A stretch of DNA of 64,000 nucleotides. It comes from JANSWP01 sp041941305. GTDB taxonomy: Bacteria; Bacteroidota; Bacteroidia; Chitinophagales; Saprospiraceae. Positions 45,001 to 51,386 of this stretch are shown in pieces; position 1 is the stretch's first letter, and each line of letters starts with the position of its first letter. The notes beneath the pieces were generated by a model. It made no database searches and was not told where the DNA came from. It saw nothing but the letters and a program-made list of their open reading frames with translations. Where the stretch lies: the NCBI GenBank assembly GCA_041941305.1, contig JBGTQJ010000011.1:62001-126000 (forward strand). The letters are read 5' to 3'. The position numbers were made by a program, and so were the translations under genes.

Positions 45001-46513
45001 TAGTAGGAGAGCCTGTAACACTAGTATCTGCTGATTCATGACAGCTTATTGTAATATTAAAAGGGATAAACATTGAGGGAGCTGAATTATCTCTTACAAT
45101 TATGGTTTGTGTCTGAGAAGTAATGTTCCCACATAAATCCTCAACAGTCCAGGTTCGATAAATTGTATCTTTTGTAGTAGTCATACAAAAACCCGTATGA
45201 ACTGAATCAACTCTTGAAATCAAGATATCATTGATATTTGTACAATTATCCATTAAATTAGTGATATCTCCGGTATTGGTAATAGAGGTATCCGCATTGC
45301 AATTTATTGTAATATCTGGTGGTATCGTAAACGTGGGCCCATCTATATCTTCCTGAATAATGGTATGAACAAACGAAGTCATATTTCCACAATTATCCGT
45401 TGCATCCCAGGTTCGCACTATAGTTTGAGAATGAATACAACTGCTGGTGGTCGTCTCATTGAAATTCACTGGAATAACTAATGGATCACAAGTATCTGTA
45501 GCAGTTACTGTAGGTGCAGAAGGAACTGGATCGCCACAATTCAACATTAGTGTATCCTCCATTGGCAATCCTAATAATATTGGATCAATTGTATCAAGAA
45601 CCATATATTCAATGGATAGTGTATCGGCATTCCCACAAGAGTCAGCAAGAAAATAATCTACCATCCAGGTATTACAATTGGTATTTAATGCATCAGATTG
45701 AGTGATGCTTTGGGTTGGGGTTATTAAGCTACAGTCGTCAGATATATTATTCATAACTATACTATCCTGAACAGCCAGCCATGCATTGAAATCTGCATCT
45801 ATACAACTCACTGTATCACTAGTTGGCATCATTGAAACAGTGGGTGGACTTGTATCAGGAATAATAGTAATCAATTGGCTATGTAAGGTATCTCCATTGT
45901 TTGCTGTCCAAACCCTTGATATCAAGGCACCACCCATTGGGCAGTACATGGCTGGAACGGGAACTTGAGAGTCCATCATTTCTAAAGTATCAGCAATTGG
46001 ATTGCAATTATCAATGGCCACCAAATGAACGGTATCTGGATAGTTATCTGGACAGGAAATCATAATATCCATTGGTAGGGCTGCCAATGGGTCATCCAAA
46101 ACCGATACAGTTGGAGGAACAGTATCCAGGAATATCAATTCTATACAAACGGTATCATTCCTGGCAAAGCCCATACTATCTGCAGCCAGATGATACGTTA
46201 AATTGATGACTTGGTTCCCTCCAATCGTATCGCCAAATGAGAAACTGCCAGGAGAAATAGTTGCCATATCTTCACCAAAAGGACTTGGGGTAGCCCCTGT
46301 AGGTGGCAAAAATCCCATATCTGGTATGGCTAAAGTATCATCGCAATTAGCCCCAATATAAATCGTTGAACTCCAAAAAGCCGGATCATTTAAGGTTACG
46401 ATCCAATGATTTGTAGTGCTATCAGGACATTGGGCATTTGTGGTCGTGTGGGAAAAAATCAAGATGAGAAAGAGCAAAGCCGGTAGCATCAAACAGCGTA
46501 ATCGGTTCATCAT
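39080..46513 (-). CDS. Giant HYR/Ig-like adhesin with T9SS type B sorting domain (SprB-like)
   Basis: The 2477-residue protein is taken from the ATG at 46513 (MMNRLRCLMLPALL...NAQ signal peptide); the longer start at 46708 lacks a signal. The first 1200 residues are HYR-like and related Cys-rich Ig-type modules (IEDNEPPEITCPMPL, DNDPPTLTDCPGDI, DNCAV/DNCS contacts). The middle (about 1300-2080) is a string of PKD/Ig-like repeats of 80-90 residues with SxPxCEGxxxxL openings. Further repeats, xAGDDxxICxxxxxLxA, follow. The last 90 residues (IITPNHDGMNDAFII, IFNQWGDEVF, LPTGTYYYIL) form a gliding-motility C-terminal T9SS type B sorting domain. It is likely a cell-surface adhesin for gliding or attachment. 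Confidence 0.88.
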   Translation of the reverse strand: MMNRLRCLMLPALLFLILIFSHTTTNAQCPDSTTNHWIVTLNDPAFWSSTIYIGANCDDTLAIPDMGFLPPTGATPSPFGEDMATISPGSFSFGDTIGGNQVINLTYHLAADSMGFARNDTVCIELIFLDTVPPTVSVLDDPLAALPMDIMISCPDNYPDTVHLVAIDNCNPIADTLEMMDSQVPVPAMYCPMGGALISRVWTANNGDTLHSQLITIIPDTSPPTVSMMPTSDTVSCIDADFNAWLAVQDSIVMNNISDDCSLITPTQSITQSDALNTNCNTWMVDYFLADSCGNADTLSIEYMVLDTIDPILLGLPMEDTLMLNCGDPVPSAPTVTATDTCDPLVIPVNFNETTTSSCIHSQTIVRTWDATDNCGNMTSFVHTIIQEDIDGPTFTIPPDITINCNADTSITNTGDITNLMDNCTNINDILISRVDSVHTGFCMTTTKDTIYRTWTVEDLCGNITSQTQTIIVRDNSAPSMFIPFNITISCHESADTSVTGSPTMISDNCDSNPLVTFSDTTIPGGCPNNFTIERLWRIEDACGNFLTSTQIITIEDNTSPTFTISAQDMSIVCGDEADMVTAFDSWIAVRGNATATDNCSDADSLDWVAYNSGTMDMATLGLGGVICPGPGSNIYWSRTVDFIVMDECGNVDTSTATFNIIDNDPPTLTDCPGDIVLDTDPGICTTVVPLSLPIVEDGCGNMPFPDVFTLGAQFSIPFGSDPLETPIDDVVFNFSVPQPPYSASDNVVLKIDLVGVDGESATEFLNVVAEDGTILGQTNLTSDQCENSTTFVTITPAQFNDWAYDGILTITLEPNIPPNLPGRFAVNAICTDSAYATLDYLLISPNGLHFEYEINGGGRIDGGTGAGIASPTPTFDLGVNTVDYYFTDCAGNEATCSFTVTIEDNEPPEITCPMPLATTVGVDPGECEADVAIPLFTMVDDNCAVTVPFVQTQPSTPGEELLTFSFQPNLNDFLADDKEFVFTGITDFAAPGVVTLSIEILGDVDDPFEYFEIYDQDNNLLGITEIGQPNVLPGDSCMTPTFAFFDIPVTVFNNWINSSDSVSFYARTFLSIPVPPGGPDYGINPCDNAAVTMDGETDGVSRIRATLTYESIEVTLFGEGATDITPIVLEPPIIAPVFTLDEGLTTFTYEVTDLEGNLGECSFTIDVVDDELPSALCKTSVFIDISPSGFITDIIEPEDIDNGSFDNCGIESMSVSPNTVDCNTAGTFFTLTVIDSTGNTNTCQTFVSVEKIKPEPSILTDCGNDTLFLFSNPPDSPDAFTYMWQDQNGVNIGFTEDIIILDANEDNVGFYTVQITGVTGCTSTGVVQITCDDLPLRRPKLSVSNAEPCEEEAITLTTEEVCGTTILYKWYQGTAPGGTLLATTTVPEFELPNTFTSGIYDFYVEVERNGCSSEASLERTITVKLKPDAIPVATFDSTPLCEGGTITLSSPVLLGTTCLWTGPCGFTSTSCNPAPITDVTTCNSGTYVLVTTLDGCDSEPATLFINVNLRPEQPDITMNSAPANNPACVGDTVSLSATAVLGAISYKWFGPNGFEITTATSDLTINGVDLNHQGNWSVVAIGNPCESEPSETVEVFISIAPQGVTATASPNPICEGDELTLAAMSSSQDVSFNWTFPNGTMSAMQNPVIDEVKMTDEGTYTVAVTNPFGCRSIATVNVDVLENVHIAGVSAMVPNCASGLIDIPMFATPVTPMNDGTYTWHWVGPDNFTYTSSDSMAIILNANAQDNSGQYEVYVTNGSGCESEVATVDVEVPELIATPVTPSADKANPLCAGETVILETSEYTNSNVEYNWMTPLGILKTSTATIEIDDLTPAHTGNYSVSVMIDGCPSNQSGLMFLKVNAIPVINPTSNSPVCEGGILELSMTCDGDGYVWEGPGGFGVSNLCEPIVVSADPDQHAGAYKARKMIDGCWSEEVSIMVEIKPKPASGTAINFGPYCSDTEDVILAISPATAPANATFTWYEASSNTPLGSTTSLSFMVPGADLYGDDCVEFYAIADVDGCESLQSNVTVVCLNTLPTNQANAGDDQQICEDETLMLEATPPSVGTGRWSQASGINVVTISNTDSPNTTVTGLLPGASYTFQWCLSNGACEDYSCDLVNIVVDIIETAEAGDPIIVCNANSINLNAVMPATNQGMWTQSAGQAAIGIVIEDPTDPNTLVSNLEVDNEYTFTWQIDGGCGQSEDNVQVLVVAQAAYAGEDFEDCGDGCTLLSGDEPIVGGGIWTSPDPDVEILSPTDPNTTVCNLKEGDNRFIWTINGGACGSASIDEVIITYHYLPVAFDDQASVEFGGTNSINVTSNDQTTSSEYFINIIDEPDQGTIEFTPQGMITYTANINFIGNDIVQYELCTVDCSDCSTANVVFNVGADAECKIPSIITPNHDGMNDAFIIPCLANQALFPQNTISIFNQWGDEVFRASPYLNNWEGTFDGQDLPTGTYYYILTYENGQEPETGFFTLQR

Positions 46514-46608
46514 GGTATATACGTTTAAATCGAGTTTGGGAAAATAATTTTGAAAATAGTGTTCGTTATTCAGTTCGGTTATTATATGCGCTCTTATTAT
46601 ACAAGTAA

Positions 46609-46616
46609 CAAAAATA
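46609..46616 (-). promoter_or_regulatory. Candidate -7 box (TATTTTTG) upstream of the giant adhesin
   Basis: On the minus strand TATTTTTG matches TAnnTTTG about 96 nt before the adhesin ATG. Just upstream of the box lies an 8-bp hairpin or operator-like inverted repeat, TTCGAAAA (46626-46633) and TTTTCGAA (46642-46649). There is no -33 TTTG at good spacing. Confidence 0.32.
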
Positions 46617-46913
46617 AGATACTCATTCGAAAATATAACATTTTTCGAAATGTAAATCAGTCTTATACTCAATAGGAAATGACCACACAGTTTGCGCGGT
46701 AGTCTCAACCAGGTAGGAATACGCAGGTACGAAAATCGGTTTCATAGGAAGTAGTATGTTCATGGATTACTGTAGTGTTTCAATCAGCTAAAGCAGAAAA
46801 CAAATTATATGCCGAATTGAAATCAGGCGCAAGATATTAATTATGGCAAAAATGCAATAACCTTATGCACTAAATTTTACTAAAAATGCCAAAAACCAGT
46901 ATTATATAAACAC

Positions 46914-46960
46914 AATGCGGAGGATGATTCAACCTCTGTGATTGAATCACCCTCCGCATT
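46914..46960 (-). terminator. Terminator of the glucosaminidase gene
   Basis: A 19-bp stem (46914-46932 with 46942-46960), 18 of 19 bases paired, has a 9-nt loop. It lies about 100 nt past the glucosaminidase stop. The T-run on the minus strand is modest (TTGTGTTTATATAA). Confidence 0.6.
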
Positions 46961-47063
46961 GATATTCAAACAATTATGGTTTTATAAGAGTCCGTTTTTG
47001 GGGAAGAAGGTCAACGATCTATTTCTTCCTTCTTCTCATTGGAACTCCTTTCAAATAATTATA

Positions 47064-47915
47064 TCAACGCCATGAGACTCTGTGCGATGGTGAGCGACGT
47101 AGCGTTTTTATCCTACTTTGGTAATTACTATTTTCAAAAATATTTTCCGATTCATTACTTTCTGATTCTTCAAGGTCTTCATCAATATAATTGTTCGGTT
47201 CCAACTCAATATATTCTTCATCTTCCTCCCAATTAATGAAAAATTGCTCAACTTCTTCCTCATTATCTGTCGAATATACATTTTCTTTAATATCATTTTT
47301 GTCTTCTGTTGGCACAAAATCCTCCAGAAAAACCACTTCAGTTTCTGGTTCCTCAAATTCAATCTTGGAAACTGTAACAACATGATTTTTATCATATTCA
47401 TCTAATCCATATTCATGAATAATCCTTATCAATTTTTCAGGATATCTTTTATCTGTTGCATATCCACATTCCTTTAAACCATAAGCCCAGTTAACATAAT
47501 CATCAGAACTCAAGTCGAATAACTTTTTATAATAGGGTCGATACATCAAAAAATCTGTGTGGTCTTTATAAGATTCTAAAGCATTATCATAAGAACGGAA
47601 GCAAGACTCCACCAAGACGCCATTTTTATAATCATCGTCTTTCTTCATATAAGTAGGTCCTTCCCATTCAGATTTGCATTTAATCCCAAAGTGATTATTG
47701 GAATTAATTGCTAATTCTCCCTGCCCCCAGGTAGATTCCAAAATACCTTGAGCCAGCGTTATACTTGCTGGAATACCACTTCGGTGCATTTCCTGGATAG
47801 CAATGTCCTTGAAGTTTTGAATGTAATCCTGCCGGTCGGCAAAGGTGATGTCAGCAGCTTGAAGATTGATAGAGGTTAACAATAGGGTTGCGCAAAACAA
47901 CTTAAAGTGTCTCAT
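47064..47915 (-). CDS. Secreted glucosaminidase-domain protein with acidic tail
   Basis: The 283-residue product is taken from the ATG at 47915 (MRHFKLFCATLLLTSINLQA signal peptide). The glucosaminidase domain (GH73/FlgJ type) spans about residues 30-160: IPASITLAQGILESTWGQGELA carries the catalytic Glu, followed by NNHFGIKCKSEWEGPTYMK and CFRSYDNALESYKDH. It cleaves the glycan strands of peptidoglycan. Homologues often end in LysM repeats; here the last 110 residues are very acidic (TDNEEEVEQFF, EEDEEYIELEPNN) and end abruptly with Arg-rich RIKTLRRSPSHRVSWR. No LysM is seen. Confidence 0.88.
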   Translation of the reverse strand: MRHFKLFCATLLLTSINLQAADITFADRQDYIQNFKDIAIQEMHRSGIPASITLAQGILESTWGQGELAINSNNHFGIKCKSEWEGPTYMKKDDDYKNGVLVESCFRSYDNALESYKDHTDFLMYRPYYKKLFDLSSDDYVNWAYGLKECGYATDKRYPEKLIRIIHEYGLDEYDKNHVVTVSKIEFEEPETEVVFLEDFVPTEDKNDIKENVYSTDNEEEVEQFFINWEEDEEYIELEPNNYIDEDLEESESNESENIFENSNYQSRIKTLRRSPSHRVSWR

Positions 47916-48535
47916 GTTCTGGGTGTTTTTGGTTAACAAATGAGTGTTGCGGTAAAGTAAATTTTAATACATAAGCCGTTTTTAAACCTCATTTAGTTTT
48001 GCGCAATGCTGCCGAAATAAAGAACTGTTTGGTTCTCTGGAGTTGGTTCTTTATTTCAAAATACTATCTATCAACGAAATAAACATTAAATTTATTTCAT
48101 ATCTATAGAACTTTGATTGTGTAGCTTTTTCCTAGCAGTTAGCGCTCCGTTTAATTACAGCTTTTTAATATTTTATTTTTTATAATATTATCAAGCATGA
48201 TACCATTTTTTAATTTATTAATTTTTTTAATGCGTTTTTTGTCACAAAACCCTTACCCGTCATAGTTTTAAGTTTTGATTATAAATTAATAATCATATTA
48301 ATATATCATTTTGATTTTTAATCCTTTATGAATTATAAATATTACTCTAAGGGTGCTATTTTCTTGAAATTTCGAATAAAATTATTTTTAATTTAAATTT
48401 ATTTTACACTTATAAACAATTGATTTAAAACGGCTTTTGGAATATTTTTTGAAATGAAACTTGGATTGAGGATAAAGAAATCATATTTTTATTCTTCATG
48501 TAAATAAATTACACAACGCAGAACATCACAATCCT
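47916..48535. other. AT-rich 620-nt gap between divergent genes
   Basis: I see no gene. It is strongly AT-rich, with a perfect 12-bp inverted repeat GAAATAAAGAAC (48014-48025) and GTTCTTTATTTC (48046-48057) around a 20-nt loop. A TAnnTTTG octamer (TAGTTTTG, 47994-48001, plus strand) precedes it. It could hold a small RNA or regulatory leader for the downstream TPR gene. Confidence 0.4.
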
Positions 48536-49780
48536 ATGAGAGTCTTATCCCCCTATATGAGCGTTCTATTTGCTCTGTTAACAATCAATAACAATACATT
48601 TTCTCAAGAACCAGAGACTACACTCATTCGTTTTTCCAAGAATTCCCTGTCACTGTCTGCTGAAGATTATTACCAGCAAGGCTTGGCTCATGATCAATCT
48701 AATAATCCAGATTTAGCTATTGGCTTTTATACCCTTGCATTGAGACAAAATCTGGCTCACCACCGTGCCAGATTCAATAGAGGGCTGGACTTGAAAATAT
48801 TAGGCAGGCTTCAGGAAGCAAAAGAAGACTTCGACTTCATCCTTGAAAATAATCCAAATGATGGTGAAGCTTTGGAATTACGAGGCTTAGTGTTTTATGA
48901 AATGGATTTACCTAAAGAAGCTGTAGCTGATTTTAATGAGGCACTAAGACTTACTGAAAAATCTGATATTCACATTCATAGAGGTTTGGCTTTTATGCAA
49001 ATGAATGCCCCTTATGATGCCTTTCAAGATTTTGATAGAATCCTGGAAATTGAGCCAGAAAATGCATTGGCACTTAGTTACAAAGGGGAGGTTTATGCCA
49101 GTTTAGGGCAATATTGGGAAGCCATCAGTTTATTTGACAAAGCCATTGCGCTTGAACCCAACGATGCGTATTTCTACAATAACAGAGGTCAAGTTTTTGC
49201 TCAATTAGGAAAATTCGATAAGGCCTTGGAAGATTTCGATCAAGCAATTTTTATTGAACCTAAAGGGCAAATGTTTATCAATAGGGCATTATGCCTCCTG
49301 GGAAAAGAAGATCTTCAAGGCGCTAAGCAGGATGGGAAAACAGCAATGCTGCTTGATCCCGATAATTCAGATACATACTACGTTATTGGTCTTTCCGAGT
49401 TGGCTGCAATGGAATACGAAGCTGCTAAAAGTAGTTTTGATGTAGCAATAGATATGAATCCCGAAATTGGGGAATACTATTTGGAAAGAGGTAAGGCATA
49501 TTATTTTGAGGGTGAATATTACAAAGCAATCGATGATTTTTACAAAGCTCAAAAATTGAATTCCGACAATGAAGAACTGGATGAAATGATTCAAAATACC
49601 TATAAAGCCCTCGATAAGAGAAATTTAAACTGGATGAAAGAAAATAATTTACCCCTTCCAAATCACGATTTAGATAAAACGGGAAGTGAGGGGAATACAC
49701 CTATACTTTATCAATACAATGACTCTAAAACCAAGTCGAAAGAAAATGAAAAAGGGTTTGAAGAAGATCCTTTCCATTAA
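48536..49780 (+). CDS. Exported TPR-repeat protein
   Basis: The 414-residue protein has a signal-like N-terminus (MSVLFALLTINNNTFSQ) and about nine consecutive TPR units from residue 40 to 360 (YYQQGLAHDQSNNPDLAIGFY, ALSYKGEVYASLGQYWEAIS, FYNNRGQVFAQLGKFDKALE...). The C-terminal 50 residues are low-complexity and polar. TPRs mediate protein assembly, probably in the periplasm. The gene has a very long AT-rich upstream region and its own terminator. Confidence 0.85.
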   Translation: MRVLSPYMSVLFALLTINNNTFSQEPETTLIRFSKNSLSLSAEDYYQQGLAHDQSNNPDLAIGFYTLALRQNLAHHRARFNRGLDLKILGRLQEAKEDFDFILENNPNDGEALELRGLVFYEMDLPKEAVADFNEALRLTEKSDIHIHRGLAFMQMNAPYDAFQDFDRILEIEPENALALSYKGEVYASLGQYWEAISLFDKAIALEPNDAYFYNNRGQVFAQLGKFDKALEDFDQAIFIEPKGQMFINRALCLLGKEDLQGAKQDGKTAMLLDPDNSDTYYVIGLSELAAMEYEAAKSSFDVAIDMNPEIGEYYLERGKAYYFEGEYYKAIDDFYKAQKLNSDNEELDEMIQNTYKALDKRNLNWMKENNLPLPNHDLDKTGSEGNTPILYQYNDSKTKSKENEKGFEEDPFH

Positions 49781-49797
49781 AAATACTTCAAATTAAA

Positions 49798-49828
49798 GTC
49801 AGGAAACAATGATCTTTTGTTTCCTGAC
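49798..49828. terminator. Terminator between the TPR gene and the 83-residue gene
   Basis: GTCAGGAAACAA (49798-49809) and TTGTTTCCTGAC (49817-49828) form a 12-bp perfect stem around 7 nt. It lies between two converging genes and can serve both. Confidence 0.7.
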
Positions 49829-49841
49829 AGTCTCCTTATAC

Positions 49842-50093
49842 TTACCTCGATAAGAAAAATTCCAAAATAGTTCGGTTTACACCAAACCCAAATTGATCCC
49901 TGTCATTTGGCGAGGTATGGATCAATATTTCTGAATACCACATATGCACAGCTACATCATTTGCACAAGGTTCGTAATTCCGCTCTGTAACAGCTGCCCT
50001 TTGTAAATTCTCCACAAAAGCCAATTCATCGCAAATATTCGCTTGTAGCCAGAAAAGCAATTGTTCTTTTGGAGCATCGAACAATTTAAACAT
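49842..50093 (-). CDS. Hypothetical 83-residue protein
   Basis: ATG at 50093 opens a frame with no signal peptide or TM helix. The sequence has even composition (MFKLFDAPKEQLLFWLQANI at the start; RDQFGFGVNRTILEFFLSR at the end) and looks coding rather than random. It is convergent with the TPR gene and shares its terminator, which supports it. I know no family and can propose no function. Confidence 0.5.
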   Translation of the reverse strand: MFKLFDAPKEQLLFWLQANICDELAFVENLQRAAVTERNYEPCANDVAVHMWYSEILIHTSPNDRDQFGFGVNRTILEFFLSR

Positions 50094-50152
50094 CAGATTT
50101 TTCGAAAAAAAACAAAACTTTGACCTTACTTCTACAATTTTTGAAAAATAAA

Positions 50153-50160
50153 TACTTTTG
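50153..50160 (+). promoter_or_regulatory. Candidate -7 box (TACTTTTG) upstream of the DksA-like gene
   Basis: TACTTTTG fits TAnnTTTG about 85 nt before the DksA-like ATG. TTTG elements at 50119 and 50140 are too far and too near, respectively, for a standard -33, so the support is limited. Confidence 0.3.
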
Positions 50161-50244
50161 CACTTCCATTTCAGCCAGGAACTTATATGCCAAATTTAAA
50201 TTGGCAAACAAATTAATTTAACAAACATCTAAAAAACTGATACT

Positions 50245-50616
50245 ATGGGTCAAGGGACTGAAAAAACCAGATACTCTGACAAAGAGTTGGAAGAGTTTCG
50301 CGAATTGATAAATGATAAACTGATGGAAGCAAAAAAACAATTAGACTTCTATCTTCAACAGTTGTCTGAAAGAGCTGATAATGCAGATGCCAAAGTTAAA
50401 GGATTAGATGATGGAATCGGGACAGCAGAAAACGAAAGAATGACGCAAATGGCAGGACGCCAAAAAAAGCATATTCAGCATTTGGAAAATGCCCTTCTTC
50501 GCATCCAAAATAAAGTCTATGGAATTTGTCGAGTGACCGGAAAACTAATCTCAAAAGATAGATTACGTGCAGTTCCCCATGCGACTTTGAGTATTGAAGC
50601 AAAGGAAAAAAGATAA
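50245..50616 (+). CDS. TraR/DksA-family protein lacking a full zinc finger
   Basis: The 123-residue protein has the coiled-coil N-terminal half (KELEEFRELINDKLMEAKKQ and on) and a C-terminal DksA-like end (YGICRVTGKLISKDRLRAVP, then HATLSIEAKEKR). Only one of the four zinc-binding Cys positions is Cys, as is common in Bacteroidetes members. DksA-type proteins bind in the RNA polymerase secondary channel and tune transcription during stringent response; whether this form does so is unproven. Confidence 0.85.
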   Translation: MGQGTEKTRYSDKELEEFRELINDKLMEAKKQLDFYLQQLSERADNADAKVKGLDDGIGTAENERMTQMAGRQKKHIQHLENALLRIQNKVYGICRVTGKLISKDRLRAVPHATLSIEAKEKR

Positions 50617-50635
50617 TTGAATTATTAACTTTTAC

Positions 50636-51385
50636 CTAACACAACCTTTGCCTTAAAGCTTCATAAAGCATAATTCCTGTAGCAACCGAAACATTAAACG
50701 AATCCGTTTTTCCTTTTTGTGGGATAATGAAATTTTGGTTGACCCTCTTTAAAATAGCTCTGCTCACTCCCTCATCTTCTGAGCCAACAATTAAGGCTGA
50801 TGGCTGCGTCAAATCTAATTCGAATATCTTTTTTTCCGCCTTTAAATCACTGGCAAAGGTTTGTATGCCAGATAACTGTAAATACTCCATAGCAGCAACC
50901 AAACTTTTCTCTCGGCAAACCGGAATCCTCGTCAAAGCACCCGCTGAAGTTTTCAATGCTTCTGCATTTATTTGTGCCGTTCCTTTTTGTGGAATGACAA
51001 GGGCCTGCACACCACAAACCTCAGCAGAACGGGCAATTGCGCCAAAATTTCTTACATCCGTTACCCCATCCAATAATAAAATCAATGGCGTTTCAGATTT
51101 TTCATAAATCATTGGCAATACATCCTCAAGAAGGTAATAGCTAATCAAAGAAATTAATCCAATTATTCCCTGATGATTTCCTTTTGAAAATTTGGACAAC
51201 CTTTCCTTAGGAGCTACCTGTAAGGGAATATTATGAATTTTTGTTAAGTGTCGAATTTCCTTCTCGAATTCTCCCCGAATCCCTTGCTGTAATATAATTT
51301 TATCGAAAGAAGTACCAGAATTAATAGCATCTACTATAGGATGTCTTCCGTATATGATTGACTTTCTATCAAATTGTTTTGCCAT
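50636..51385 (-). CDS. rlmB: 23S rRNA (guanosine-2'-O-)-methyltransferase, RlmB-type
   Basis: The 249-residue SPOUT enzyme has an N-terminal substrate-binding domain (SIIYGRHPIVDAINSGTSF) and the trefoil-knot C-terminus: LLLDGVTDVRNFGAIARSAE (motif 1), IVGSEDEGVSRAIL (motif 2), IIPQKGKTDSFNVSVATGIM (motif 3). It methylates a guanosine of 23S rRNA (G2251 in E. coli). It is encoded 1 nt downstream of the heptaheme lipoprotein gene, so the two probably share a transcript. Confidence 0.92.
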   Translation of the reverse strand: MAKQFDRKSIIYGRHPIVDAINSGTSFDKIILQQGIRGEFEKEIRHLTKIHNIPLQVAPKERLSKFSKGNHQGIIGLISLISYYLLEDVLPMIYEKSETPLILLLDGVTDVRNFGAIARSAEVCGVQALVIPQKGTAQINAEALKTSAGALTRIPVCREKSLVAAMEYLQLSGIQTFASDLKAEKKIFELDLTQPSALIVGSEDEGVSRAILKRVNQNFIIPQKGKTDSFNVSVATGIMLYEALRQRLC

Positions 51386-51386
51386 T

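Larger units (their letters stand above)
46514..47063. other. Gap between adhesin and glucosaminidase: leader plus terminator
   Basis: I see no gene. The left part is the adhesin leader with the candidate -7 box. At 46914-46960 is the terminator of the glucosaminidase gene: AATGCGGAGGATGATTCAA pairs with TTGAATCACCCTCCGCATT with one mismatch. Confidence 0.5.

Noticed and set aside
40480..45968. Several plus-strand ORFs of 60-100 residues inside the adhesin gene
   Set aside because: Antisense shadows of the 7.4-kb gene with no domains or signals.
39080..46513. Tandem repeats within the adhesin read as a CRISPR-like or satellite array
   Set aside because: They are diverged protein-domain repeats in one long open frame, not exact DNA repeats.
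50245..50616. Classical zinc-finger DksA
   Set aside because: Only one of the four Cys positions is present, so it is described as DksA-like without zinc-finger claim.
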